Of a stretch of 64,000 nt of DNA, positions 29,301-40,908 are shown one piece after another. Within the stretch, counting starts at the first letter, position 1. Each line of letters starts with the position of its first letter. The notes under the pieces are model-generated. The model ran no database searches and was not told the DNA's origin. It saw only the letters and a program-made list of their open reading frames with translations. The position numbers and the translations under genes are program-made. Source of the DNA: Siderastrea radians (Eukaryota; Cnidaria; Anthozoa; Scleractinia; Rhizangiidae); the NCBI GenBank assembly GCA_964017195.1, contig OZ024892.1, positions 5,954,366 through 6,018,365 on the forward strand, written 5' to 3'.

Positions 29301-32300
29301 TTCAAATGAAAAATCTAACCGTTGTTTCAACATTTTTTTTGCCGTGCATTTTAGCCAAGCTATCCATTGTTTCAATCTTGTTTTCAAATGGCAAATCTAA
29401 CCGTTGTTTCAACACTTTTTTGGCCTTACATTTTAGATGTTATATCCACAGTTTTAAACTTGTTTTCAAATGGAAAATCTAACCGTTGTTTCAACAATTT
29501 TTTGGACTTAAATTTTAGTCATTATACCCATAATTTTAAACTTGTTTTCAAATGGAAAATCTATCCGTTCTTTCAGCAGTATTTGGCCGTGCATTTTAGG
29601 GATTATATCAATAGTTTCAATCTTGTTGTGAAATGGAAAATCTAACCGTTGTTTCAACATTTTTTTTGGCCGTGCATTTTAGCCAAGCTAACCATACTTT
29701 CAACCTTGTTTTCAAATGGCAAATCTAACCGTTGTTTCAACAATTTGTTCGCCTCAGATTTCAGGGAATCTATGAATAGTTTCAACCTTGTTTTCAAATA
29801 GCAAATCTAACCGCTGTTTCAACAATTTTTTGGCCTTACATTCTACGCATTATACCAATAGTTTTAAACTTGTTTTTAAAAGGAAAATCTAAACGTTGTT
29901 TTAACAATTTTTTGGCCTTGGGGTTTAGGTAATCTATCTGTAGTTTCAATTTTGTTTTCAAATGAAAAAACTAACCGTTCTGTCAACATTTTTTTGGCCG
30001 TGCATTTTAGCCAAACTATCCATAGCTCCAATCTTTTCTTCAAATGGAAAATCTAACCGTTGTTTCAACAATTTTTTGGCCTTAGATTTTAGGGAATCTA
30101 TCCATAGTTTTAATTTTGTTTTCAAATGAAAAATCTAACCGTTGTTTCAATAATTTTTTTGGCCGTGCATTTTAGCCAAGCTATCCATAGTTTCAATCTT
30201 GTTTTCAAATGGAAATCTAACCATTGTTTCAATAATTTTTTGGCCTTAGATTTCTGGGAATCTATGAATAGTTTCAATTTTGATTTTAAATGAAAAATCT
30301 GACCGCTGTTTCAACATTTTTTTTGACCGTGCATTTTAGCCAAGCTATCCATAGTTTCAATCTTGTTTCAAATGGAAAATCTAACCGTTGTTTCAGAAGT
30401 TTTTTGGCCTTGCATTTTATTGATTATATCAACAGTTTCAAACTTGTTTTCAAATGGAAAATCTAACCGTTGTTTCAACAATTTTTTGGCCTTGGATTTT
30501 AGGGAATCTATCCATAGTTTCAATTTTGTTTTCAAATGAAAAATCTAACCGTTGTTTCAACAATTTTTTTTGGCCGTGCATTTAAGCCAAGGTATCCATA
30601 CTTTCAATCTTGTTTTCCAATGGAAATCTAACCGTTGTTTCAACAATTTTTTTAGCCTTAGATTTTAAGGAATCAATGAATAGTTTCAATTTTGTTTTTA
30701 AACAAAAATATCTAACCGTTTTTTCAACAATTTTTTGGCCGTGCATTTTAGCCAAGCTATCCATAGTTTCAATCTTGTTTTCAAATGGCAAATCTAACCG
30801 TTGTTTCAACAACTTTTTTGCCTTACATTTTAGGCATTATATCCATAGTTTTAAACTTGTTTTCGAATGGAAAATCTAACCGGTGTTTCAACAATTGTTT
30901 CGCCTTGGAATTAAGGGAATCTATTCATAGTTTCAATTTTGTTTTCAAATGAAAAATCAAAGCGTTGTTTCAACAATTTTTTTGCCCGTGCATTTTAACC
31001 AAGCTATCCATAGTTTCAATCTTGTTTTCTAATGGCAAATGTAACCGTTGTTTCAACAATTTTTTGGCCGTTTATTTTAGCCAATCTATCCATAGTTTGA
31101 GACTTGTTTTCAAATGAAATATCTAACCGTTGTTTCAACATTTTTATTGGCCGAGCATTTTAGCCAAGCTATCCACAGTTTCAATCTTGTTTTCAAACGG
31201 AAAATCTAACCGTTGTTTCAGCAGTTTTTTGGCCGTGCATTTTAGGGATTATATCAACAGTTTCAAACTTGTTGTGAAATGGAAACCTAACCGTTGTTTC
31301 AACATTTTTTTTGGCCGTGCATTTTGCGCATTATATCTATAGTTTTAAATTTGTTTTCAAATGGAAAATCTAACCGTTGGTTCAACAATTTTTTGGCCTT
31401 GGATTTTAGGGAATCTGTCCATAGTTTCGAATTTGTTTTCAAATGAAAAATCTAACCGTTGTTTCAACAATTTTTTTGGTCGTGCATTTTAGCTAAGCTA
31501 TCCATAGTTTCAGTCTTGTTTTCAAATGGCAAATCTAACCGTTGTTTCAACAACTTTTTTGCCTTACATTTTGGGCATTATATCCATAGTTTTAAACTTG
31601 TTTTTAAATAAAAAATCTAAACGTTGTTTTAACAATTTTTTGGCCTTGGGTTTTAGGTAATCTATCCATAGTTTCAATTTTGTTTTCCAATGAAAAATCT
31701 AACCGTTGTTTCAACATTTTTTGTGGCCGTGCATTTTAGCCAAGCTATCCATAGTTTCAATCTTGTTTTCAAATGGCAAATCTAACCGTTCTTTCAACAA
31801 TTTTTTAGCCGTTCATTTTAGCCAATCTATCCATAGTTTGAGACTTGTTTTCAAATGAAAAATCTAACCGTTGTTTCAACAATTTTTTTGCCCCTACATT
31901 TTAGCCAAACTATCCATAGTTTCAATCTTGTTTGTAAACGGAAAATCTAACCGTTGTTTTAGCAGTTTTTTTGGCCGTGCATTTTATGGATTATATTAAT
32001 AGTTTCAAGCTTGTTGTGAAATGGAAAATCTAACCGTTGTTTCAACAACTTTTTGGCCGTAAATTTTAGCTAATCTATCTATAGTTTCAAACTTGGTTTC
32101 TAATGGCAAATTTAACCGTTACTTCAACAAGTTTTGGCCTTGGATTTTAGGCAAGCTATCCATAGTTTCAATATCTATTGCCAAGTGAAAATCTAACCGT
32201 TGTTTTAACAGTTTTTGGCCGTGCATTTAAGGAATTAAATCCATAGCCTTAACCTTGATTTTAAATGGAAAATCTAACCATTGTTTTAACAATTTTTTGG

Positions 32301-32640
32301 CCTTGGATTTTAGGGAATCTATGAATAGTTTCAATTTTGCTTTCAAATGAAAAATCTAACCGTGGTTTCAGCATGTTTTTTGTCCGTGCATTTTAGCCCA
32401 GCCATCCATAGTTTCAATTTTTTTTCAAATGGCAAATCTAACCGTTGTTTCAACAATTTTTTGGCCTTACATTTTAGGCATTATATCCACAGTTTTAAAC
32501 TTGTTTTCGAATGGAAAATCTAACCGTTGTTTCAACAATTTTTTGGCCTTGGATTTTAGGGAATCTATGAATAGTTTCAATTTTGCTTTCAAATGAAAAA
32601 TCTAACCGTTGTTTCAACAATTGTTTTGCCGTACATTTTA
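14303..32640. repeat. 82-bp satellite array, block 1 (about 18.3 kb)
   Basis: The array is tandem AT-rich monomers of about 82 bp (period confirmed where identical copies adjoin). Each has an AACCGTTGTTTCAACAA segment, a GGCC-(GTGC/TTGG/TTAC)-ATTTTAG segment, a TCTATCCATAGTTTCAAT segment and TTGTTTTCAAATGG. Monomers fall into types: GTGC-ATTTTAGCCAAGCT, TT(A/G)G-ATTTTAGGGAATCT, TTAC-ATTTTAGGCATTAT and GTGC-ATTTTAGGGATTAT. These recur in partly regular order, giving higher-order repeats. Because 82 is not a multiple of 3, long frames arise on both strands by chance and encode repetitive peptides; none is annotated as a gene. Confidence 0.95.
18800..21431. repeat. Tandem duplication of a 1316-bp satellite block
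   Basis: About 18800-20115 and 20116-21431 look identical at an offset of 1316 bp (16 monomers plus 4 bp). Distinctive variants, such as GTTGTCCGTGC, TTTTATCTGTTATATCC and a CTTGGGTCTTAGG monomer, recur in the same order. The high identity points to a recent unequal exchange, or to an assembly duplication. Confidence 0.8.
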
Positions 32641-33363
32641 TCCGCTCAGGCTATGACCTGGACCTTAAGAAATTCTTGCGCCTGCAGTTGATTTGCCGCG
32701 GCATCAAACGTTCCCAGGGCGATTCTACCCTCATTCAACTCCCTATTACAATGAACCACCTGAAATCGTTCTTCCAACTTCTTGCAATCCCAACCAACAC
32801 TATGACTTTATTATGGTATGAGCAGCCATCACCTTAGGCTTTTTTGGTTTCCTCCGCTTGGGAGAAATGACCTGCAACTTACCCTGTTCATGTACACTCC
32901 ACCAGATGATGTAACCTTTTTCCCCAGTTTTCAAAACCCTGAACATATGTCAGTTAGGATAAAAATATCCAAAACCGGCCCATTTCGTTCGGGTCAGACT
33001 ATTGTTATTGGAAAGACTGACCAGAGGGTCTGCCCTGTTTTGGCTATGACAAATTATTTGTCCTACTGGGGGACCACAACAGGTCCACTTTTTCAGTACT
33101 TGTCTGGCGCTCCCCTCACAAAAGCGGGACTTACCTCTGAAACTAGGCAGCTTCTCTCTAAGTCAGGTTTTCAACCCTCTCAGTATGCGGGACATAGCTA
33201 TAGAATTGGGGCTGCCACAAACTCTGCTTCTGTGGGCCTTCCCCCTTGGCTAATAAAAACACTTGGGCGGTGGTCCTCTGCCTGCTACGAAAGATATGTT
33301 CAGTGCCCACATTGCCTTCTTTCTGGGGTTTCCCGTCAGTTGTTAGGTGATACCTTTAATTAG
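32641..33363 (+). pseudogene. Tyrosine recombinase of DIRS/Ngaro-like retroelement, degraded
   Basis: Two frames cover a tyrosine recombinase. The first (32641-32837) has GYDLDLKKFLRLQLICRGIKRSQGD and the first core helices. The region around the first catalytic Arg (FFGFLRLGEM) is in another frame, and the second frame (about 32890-33363) has KISKTGPFR, CPVLAMTNYLSYWG, then HSYRIGAATNSAS (the HxxR motif), LGRWSSACYERYV (W and the catalytic Tyr). Stops and at least one frameshift separate them, so it is not functional. This recombinase type belongs to DIRS-like/Ngaro retrotransposons, which integrate circular cDNA without an rve integrase. No reverse transcriptase is present here. The island interrupts one satellite monomer. 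Confidence 0.8.
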
Positions 33364-33855
33364 TTAATTAATTACTTATTTTCGGGATTGGGGTTGTTTC
33401 GTCTATGGGGAATACACTTCGTGTATTTGTGGGGATGAAGTGCTCCCATACAGGCACTCTTGGCCCCATAGACTCACAGAATTGATGGGTTGCCATGGTA
33501 ACCATGAGTCTAAACTCCCTTAGAACTAGGAACCTCTTGCAGGGTATTGTGACCTGCAGCCCTGAGGGGGAGTAGGGACCTTTTCAGGGTATTGTGACCT
33601 GCAGCCCTGAAAGGGAGTAAGGGCCTCTTTCGGGGTATTGTGACTGCAGCCCCGAAGAGGATGAGGAACCTCTCCCAGGGGTTTGTGACCTGCATCCCCG
33701 GAGAGGAGGGGGCTTTGACCCCCCTTACCAAGCAAGATTAGTGATTCATTTATTAATGGCCTTTAGGTCCACTGGCCTGCTATTGGAGTACTTCATTCCC
33801 AACCCCTTACCCCACATATCATTGTTGTGTTCTTGTTTCTCATGAGTTGGGTGCA
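33364..33855. other. 3' non-coding part of the recombinase island
   Basis: It follows the recombinase pseudogene up to where satellite resumes near 33856. It holds a TGGGGAATACACTTCGTGTATTTG hairpin region (about 33398-33432) and the four-unit hairpin array described separately, so it is probably the retroelement's 3' terminal region. Confidence 0.45.
33533..33712. repeat. Four tandem hairpin units with covarying stems
   Basis: There are four diverged ~45-58-bp units. Each has a stem around a TTGTGACCTGCA-like loop: CAGGG/CCCTG, CCTTTTCAGGG/CCCTGAAAGG, CCTCTTTCGGGG/CCCCGAAGAGG and CCTCTCCCAGGGG/CCCCGGAGAGG. Stem sequence differs between units but pairing is kept. Confidence 0.6.
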
Positions 33856-34077
33856 TTAAAGCCAATCTACCAATAGTTTCAATCTTGTTTTCTGATCGAA
33901 AATCTAACCGTTGTTTCAAGAATTTTTAGCCTTGGATTTTAGGCAAGCTATCCATAGCTTCAATCTCTATTGCCAATTGAAAATCTAACCGTTGTTTTAA
34001 CAGTTTTTGGCCGTGCATTTGAGGAAATTAATCCATAGCTTTAAACTTGTTTTCAAATGGAAAATCTAACCGTTGTT
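33856..34077. repeat. 82-bp satellite, block 2a
   Basis: A few diverged satellite monomers lie between the recombinase island and the TTAA-flanked MITE. The last one continues on the far side of the MITE. Confidence 0.85.
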
Positions 34078-34081
34078 TTAA

Positions 34082-34479
34082 GACGGATTCCGCTCAACGT
34101 TCGAGCCATAAGCGCAAAAAATATTTACCAAAAAACTACTCATAGCACGGTAACATTTTAAATGCTATTTGAAACATCTCACTCTAGTTCACTTGCCCAA
34201 GTGACCCTGCGAAGAAATTCTCAAGCAATCTCAAGAAAATTAATTTCAAATCTCGTAAAAGTATGCTAAAACCGGGCGCCATTTTGTTTTGAACTGACAT
34301 GAAGCGTCTTTTTAATTGAAATATGGATAACTTCAAATCCAATTTTCTCTCGCGGGGTCAGCTTGGAAGTAAAAGTAACGATAAGTTCTTATCTGTTCTC
34401 AAAATGTGACAGTGCTGCAAGTATTTTTTTGGTAACTTAATTTTTGCACCTACTGCTCGAACGTTGAGCGGAAATCGTC
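34082..34479. mobile_element. 398-bp MITE with TTAA target duplication
   Basis: The terminal inverted repeats GACGGATTCCGCTCAACG.. and GACGATTTCCGCTCAACG.. (about 25 bp, 2 mismatches) are flanked by TTAA at 34078-34081 and 34480-34483. The satellite monomer reads continuously if the element and one TTAA are ignored. TTAA targets are used by piggyBac and Kolobok superfamilies; the GACG termini do not decide between them. There is no coding capacity. Confidence 0.82.
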
Positions 34480-37400
34480 TTAACAATTTTTTGGCCCTTT
34501 AGTTTAGCTAATCTATCCATAGTTTCAATCTTGTTTTTAAATGGAAAATCTAACTGTTCTGTAAACAATTTTTTCTCCTCACAATTGAGGCATTATATCA
34601 ATAGTTTAAAACATGTTTTCAAATGGAAAATCTAACCGTTGTTTCAACAATTTGTTTGGCCTTGGATTTTAGGGAATCTATCCATAAATTCAACTTTCTT
34701 TTCAAATGAAAACTCTAACCGTTGTTTCAACAATTTTTTGGGCGTGCATTTTAGCCAATCTATACATGGTTTCAATCTGGGTTTCAAATGCAAAATCTAA
34801 CCGTTGTTTCAACAGTTTTTTGGCCGTGCATTTTAGGAATTATAACCATAGCCTTAAACTTGTTTTTAATTGGCAAATCTAACCGTTGTTTTAACAGTTT
34901 TTTGGCTGTGCATTTAGGAATTATAACCATAGCTTTAAACTTGTTTTTAAATGGCAAATCTATCCGTTGTTTCAACAATTTTTTTGGCCGTGCATTTTAG
35001 CCAATCTATCCATATTGCGTATCTTTTTTTCAAATGCAAAATCTAACCGTTCTTTCAATAATTTATAGGCCGTCATTCATAGTTTTAATCCTGTTTTCAA
35101 ATGGCAAATCTAACCATTGTTTCAACAATTTTTCGGCCGTGCATTTTAGCCAGTCTATCCATAGTTTCAATCTTGTTTTCAAATGCCAAATCTAACCGTT
35201 GTTTCAACAATTTTTTGGCCGTGCATTTTAGCCAATCTATCCATAGTTTTAAACTTGTTTTCAAATGAAAAATCTAACCGCTGTTTCAACAATTTTTGGC
35301 TTAAATTTTACTCAAGCTATCCACAGTTTCAATCTCCTTTTCAAATGAAAAACTAGCCGTTGTTTCAACAGTTTTTCGGCCATGCATTTTAAGAATTATA
35401 TCCATAGCGTTAAACTTGTTTTCAAATGGAAAATCTAACAGTTGTTTCAACAATTGTTTGGCCGTGCATTTTAGCCAATCTATCCATAGTTTTAATCTTG
35501 TTTTCTAACCAAAAATCTAACCGTTGTTTCAATTTTTGCCTTTGATTTTAGGCAAGCTATCCATAGTTTCAATGTCCTTTTAGCTTCAAAATTGTTTTCA
35601 AATGGAAAATCTAACCGTTGTTTCAACAATTTTTTTTGCCTTGCATTTTAGCCAATCTATCCATAGTTTCCATCTTGTTTTTAAATGGCAAATCTAATCG
35701 TTGTTTCAACAATTTTTTGGTCGGGCAGTTTAGCCAATCTATCCATAGTTTCAATCTTGTTTTTAAATGCAAAATCTAATCAACGTTTCAACAATTTTTG
35801 GGTTGCGCATTTTAGCCAATCTATCCATAGTTTCTATCCTGTTTTCAAAAGGGAATTCTTTCCATTGTTTCAACAGTTTTTTGGTCTTGGAATTTAGGCA
35901 TTCTATTCATAGTTTCAGTATTGTTTTTAAATGGAAAATCTAACTGTTGTTTCAACAATTCTTTAGCGTTACATTTTAGGCATTATATCCATAGCTTTAA
36001 ACTTGTTTTCAAATGGAAAATCTAACCGTTGTTTCAACAATTTTTTGGCCTTGAATTTTAGGGAATCTATCCATAGTTTCCATTTTGTTTTTAAATGGAA
36101 AATCTAACCGTTGTTTCAACAATTTTTTGGCCGTGTATTTTAGCCAGTCCATCCATAGTTTCAATCTTGTTTTCAAATAGGAAATGTAAGTGTTGTATCA
36201 ACAGGTATTTGGCCTTGGATTTTAGCCAATCTATCTATAGTTTTAATCTTGTTTTTTAAAGGGGAAATCTAAGTGTTGTCTCAACAATTTTTTGGCCTTG
36301 GATTATAGACAATCTATCCATAGTTTCATTCTCTTTTTTAAATCGAAAATCTAACCGTTGTTTTGACCGATTTTTGGCCTTGGATTTTAGGCAATCTGTC
36401 CATAGTTTCAATCTTGTTTTTAAATGGAAAATCTAAAGGTTGTTTCAACAATTTTTTGGCCGTGCATTTTAGCCAATCTATCCATATTTTCAACTTTTTT
36501 TTCAAATGGAGAATCTAACATGTGTTTCAACATTTTTTTTGGCCGTGCATTTTAGCCAATCTGTTCATAGTTCAATCTTGCTTTGAAATGGAAAATCTTA
36601 CTGTTGTGTGAACAATTTTTTTATCAATACATTTTAGGCATTATATCCATAGTTTTAAACTTGTTTTCAAATGGAAAATCTAACCGTTGTTTCATCAGTT
36701 TTTTGGCCGTGCATTTTAGGAATTATATCCATAGCTTTAAACTTGGTTTTAAATGGAAAATCTAACCGTTGTCTGAATAGTTTTTTGGCCTGGGATTTTA
36801 GGCAATCTATCCATAATTTAAATCTTGTTTTTAAGTGGAAAATCTAACTATTGTTTCAACAATTTTTTTGCCTTGGATTTTAAGAAATCTATCCATAGTT
36901 TCAATTTGGTTTTCAAAAGAAAAATCTAATCGTTGTTTCAGCTATTTTTTGGCGGTGCATTTTAGCCAAGCTATCCATAGTTTTAATCTTGTTATCACAT
37001 GGCAAATCTAACCGTTGTTTCAACAATTTTTTGGCCTTACATTTTAGCCAGTCTATCCCTAGTTTCAATTTTGTTTTCAAATAGAAAATCTAGCTGTTGA
37101 TTCAACAGTTTTTTGGCCTTGGACTTTAGGCAATCTATCCATAGTTTTAATCTGTTTTTAAAATTAAAATCTCAACGTTGTTTCAACAATTTTTTAACCA
37201 TTTATTTTAGCCAATCTAACCATAATTTATATTTTATTTTCTAATGGCAAATCTAACCGTTGTTTCAAGAATTTTTTGGCCGTGCATTTTAGATAATCTA
37301 TCCATTGTTTTTATCTTGTTTTGAAATAGAAAATATAACCTGTGCTTGAACAATTTTTTCGCCGTGCGTTTTAGCCAATCTATCCATAGTTTCAAACTTG

Positions 37401-38821
37401 TTATGAAATGGAAAATCTAACCGTTGTTTCGACAATTTTTTGGCCATCCGTTTTTGCCAACCTATCCATTGTTTCAATCTTGCTTTCGAATAAATAATCA
37501 ACCAGTTATTTCAACTATTGTTTGGTCGTTCATTTTAGGCGATCTATCCATAGTTTCAATCTCTTTCTCAAATGGAAAATCTAACCGTTGTTTCAACAAT
37601 TTTTTGGCCGTTCATTTTAGCCAATCTATCCATAGTTTGAGACTTGCTCTCCAATGAAAAATCTAAGAGTTTTGGCAACAATTTTATGGCCTTGGATTTT
37701 GGGCAATCTATCCATAGTTTCAATCTCTTTCTCAAATGGAAACTCTAACCGTTCTTTCAACAGTTTTTGGCTTTGGATTTTAGGGAATCTGTTCATAGTT
37801 TTAATCTTGTTTTTAAATGGTAAATCTAACTGTTGTTTCAAATATTTTTTGGCCTTACATTTTAGGCATTATATCCATAGTTTTAAACTTGTTTTCAAAT
37901 GGAAAATCTAACCGTTGTTTGAACAATTTTTTGGCCTTGGATTTTAGGGAATCTATCCATAGTTGAAATTTTGTTTTCAAATGAAAAATCTAACCGTTGT
38001 TTCAACATTTTTTTTGGCTTGCATTTTAGCCAAGCTATCCATAGTTTCAATCTTGTTTTCAAGTTGCAAATTTAACCGTTGTTTCAAATATTTTTTGGCA
38101 GCGCATTTTAGCCAGTCTATCCATAGTTTCAATCTTGTTTTCAAATAGAAATTCTAACATGTGTTTCAACAATTTGTTCACCGTGCATTTTAGCCAATCT
38201 ATCCATAGTTTCAAACTTGTTTTCAAATGGAAAATCTAACCGTTGTTTCAACAATTTTTTGGCTGTAAATTTTAGCAAAGCTATACATAGTATAAAACTT
38301 GTTTTCTAATGGTAAATCTGGGCGTTGTTCAAGAATTTCTTGCCTTGGATATTAGGCAATATATCCACAGTTTCAATCTTTTTTTCAAATGGAAAATCAA
38401 GCCGTTCTTTTAACTATTTTTTCGCCGTGCATTTTAGGCAATCTATCCATGGTTTTAGTCTCTTTTTCAAATGAAAAATCTAACCGTTATTTTAACAATT
38501 TTTTGGCTTTGGATTATAGGGAATCTATCCATAGTTTCTATCTTGTTTTCAAATGCAAAATCTAACCGTTGTTTCAACAGTTTTTTGGCAATGCATTTTA
38601 GCTAATCTATCCATAGTTTGAGACTTGTTTTCAAATGAAAAATCTAACGGTTTTGGCAACAATTTTATTTCCTTGGATTTTGGGCAATCTATCCATAATT
38701 TCAATCTTTCTTTCTAATGCCCAATCTAACCGTTGTTTCAACAATTTTTTGGAAGTGCATTTTAGGCAATCTATCTATAGTTTCAACCTTGTTTTCAAAT
38801 GGAACCTCAAACCGTTCTTTG
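34480..38821. repeat. 82-bp satellite, block 2b
   Basis: This is the same satellite family as block 1 but more diverged, with many monomers of the ATTTTAGCCAATCT and ATTTTAGGCAATCT types and occasional single-base length changes. No other feature is seen. Confidence 0.92.
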
Positions 38822-39067
38822 AAAGTGCCACTGAGACGAAAATTCGTAGGTTTATTTCGGCCAAATTCTGTCGCAGAATATCGCGTTGTGTCTATATTTG
38901 CCCAGAAAACTGAACAAGAAACCGTCCATCTTAATATTTTTTAGCTCCAAAGTCGCTTAAAATGTATCTGCCATTACTGAAAACGTGTTCTTGGGTGATT
39001 GCGCAATTTAATAGCTTGTGACGTCAGAGGCTCACCTTAGTCGCGTTTACCTTGTGTTTGACTCAAG

Positions 39068-39301
39068 ATGCCTACCGTCGAGTGCGAAACCTCCGAAGAG
39101 TATTTCTACGATTCGGAACAGTCTTTAACTTCCAAAGCATCAGAGGATTCATTTCATTCGGCAAATGAAGAATTTTTCTTACCGTACGATGTAAGAACTG
39201 ATGTCAGGAGATTTCAGCTTATAAACAAACTGTTCAAAGTTGTTGTTCTCGCCTTATTGGCCGGAGTTCAAAATATGCGCGAAATAATGCTCATACAGTG
39301 A
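39068..39301 (+). CDS. Hypothetical short ORF within the 2.1-kb element
   Basis: 77 codons starting MPTVECETSEEYFYDSEQ. The protein is acidic and serine-rich at first, then hydrophobic (VVVLALLAG). The composition differs from the satellite frames and a GC-richer leader precedes it. It might be a captured first exon. Nothing further can be claimed. Confidence 0.2.
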   Translation: MPTVECETSEEYFYDSEQSLTSKASEDSFHSANEEFFLPYDVRTDVRRFQLINKLFKVVVLALLAGVQNMREIMLIQ

Positions 39302-40404
39302 TTGCAGTTCAGGCCTAAGTAGCATGCTCAAAGACCGGATAACTCTTATCCAACGGATAAATCGCTGTCCAGCTATTCGAAAAACTGATGTTTTAAGCTT
39401 TGGAAAGTTTAGACAAAACACAAAAATTTGATGCTCGCGAATTCTCAAGCATCGGTCGATTGATTTTATTATTCGCTTTGCTGGAGAAATAAAAGAAGCT
39501 ATATTTTGTCTGTCGTTGTTTATATTCACTATATATTGTAAAGCATTAAGATTTTGGGCTATTCTTAGCATAGTATGGGAAACTTTCTTGAAGGGCCGTA
39601 ATGCTGTAGTCATCTGGCAGTTAGCTGATGAAGGTTATCGTGTCCATCACAGTACAGTGGTCGCTTAATGCTTTGAAACACAAGTGCTTGGCGTTTCTAA
39701 ATATTTTGAGCAGTTTTGTAGAATTCTTAACTTGAGCCGAAAAAAGTGAAATAAACCAAGACCTTTTTTAAGAACTGGAGGCGTTGTGTGACCGGAATCT
39801 AAATATTTGTAGTGCAAATCAATTGCTATGACAATTAAAAGAAATAACATTGTAAACCCCTTAGACAAATAGTGGCGGGTGATATTTTTACCCAACTTAA
39901 ATTTCCAAGCAAGACGAGCCGACCTGTTGAAGCCTTTATATTCAAACAATAATGTCAATCGACTCTTCACCAACGTGGAATAAGAAGAACAGTTTCTCGG
40001 CCTTCAGGATGGTATGCTGTAAAATAAATGACTATGCTTCTAAGCGATTACTGCTTTGAAATTAACACACGCGAAATTAAAAAAAAATGCTGAGCAATAC
40101 AAACTATTGGCTTAATCGCGGCGGTCCTGCATTCGCCCAGGATGCATTTTATGAGGACTACGCCGAAGATCTTCGCGCTAGCGGACGGCAGAACTGAAAG
40201 GGTTTTCTACAAGCAAAATAAATCTTAAAATACGTCAAAAGAAAATAAGTTTTGCACAATGGTGGATGCGTTGAAAAAGAAACAAACCATCACCTTAATT
40301 GCGTTAAGATTAGGTACCTTTCGTCTCGTTTTTTTCCGGATCTTTTTTTCCATATAGTTGGAATCGACAATGGCATCCTCTGGAAACACTTGTCCGTGAA
40401 GTGA

Positions 40405-40848
40405 TCAGAACAGCCGACAAAAATACCTCTCGGGTTGAATATTTGCACTGTGTGTGAGTACGAACATTATCCATTTTTCCATTGCGGGTCCGCTCGCAAG
40501 GCTTTGATGAAGCGAAATACCAGCTCGGTGGTTGGATTTATTGTTGTAGCATTGTACAACATAAGTAATACCCTTTAAAACTGCTGCAGCAACGAAAATT
40601 TCAAGGCCGTATAGCACACAGTTGGCAGGAAATCTTCCCTCGATGACAGTTAAATTTCCCACGGCAAGTAACCGAATGAAGGTACTAGGTTTGAGGTGAG
40701 CCTCTAACGTCACTTCCGCTAATTCGCAAGCCAGCTTCCGGAACAAGGGCCAGTAATGGCGGCCGTAAAATCGCGATAAAAACCGTTCAAAAAAGCGACT
40801 TCCAGTCGTCGTAATGAGTTGAAATTTGGCATGGTGACTAACAACCAC
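40405..40848 (-). CDS. Hypothetical ORF, minus strand, within the 2.1-kb element
   Basis: 147 codons on the minus strand, starting MVVSHHAKFQLITTTGS. It contains a mixture of aromatic and basic residues without a motif I recognise. It is the longest frame in the element, but length alone is weak evidence. A search against transposase and host protein databases would decide. Confidence 0.2.
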   Translation of the reverse strand: MVVSHHAKFQLITTTGSRFFERFLSRFYGRHYWPLFRKLACELAEVTLEAHLKPSTFIRLLAVGNLTVIEGRFPANCVLYGLEIFVAAAVLKGITYVVQCYNNKSNHRAGISLHQSLASGPAMEKWIMFVLTHSANIQPERYFCRLF

Positions 40849-40908
40849 AGACTATTTTCGAAAATGCAAAACTATGGAATACCAAAATTCTGGTCCCAGT
40901 GGCACTTT

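Larger units (their letters stand above)
38822..40908. mobile_element. 2.1-kb element with AAAGTGCCACTG inverted termini, unclassified
   Basis: The left end AAAGTGCCACTG and right end CAGTGGCACTTT are inverted repeats extending with mismatches (GAGACGAAAATT versus GGACCAGAATTT). The insert interrupts a satellite monomer. GC content and sequence are unlike the array. It holds two possible ORFs: 39068-39301 plus (77 codons, acidic, serine-rich) and 40405-40848 minus (147 codons). Neither shows a domain I recognise, and no transposase motifs are visible. A clear target duplication could not be assigned. It is probably a non-autonomous DNA transposon, perhaps with captured host sequence. Confidence 0.6.

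Noticed and set aside
14303..32640. Many open frames of 60-110 codons on both strands (peptides rich in SIVSILFSNGKSNRCFNNFLA or KLWIDSLKSKAK)
   Set aside because: They arise from AT-rich 82-bp monomers, recur in every block, shift frame at each unit, and mirror each other on opposite strands. No gene is needed to explain them.
14303..32640. TTAGGG words suggesting telomeric repeat
   Set aside because: TTAGGG occurs once per certain monomers (ATTTTAGGGAATC) and is never in tandem.
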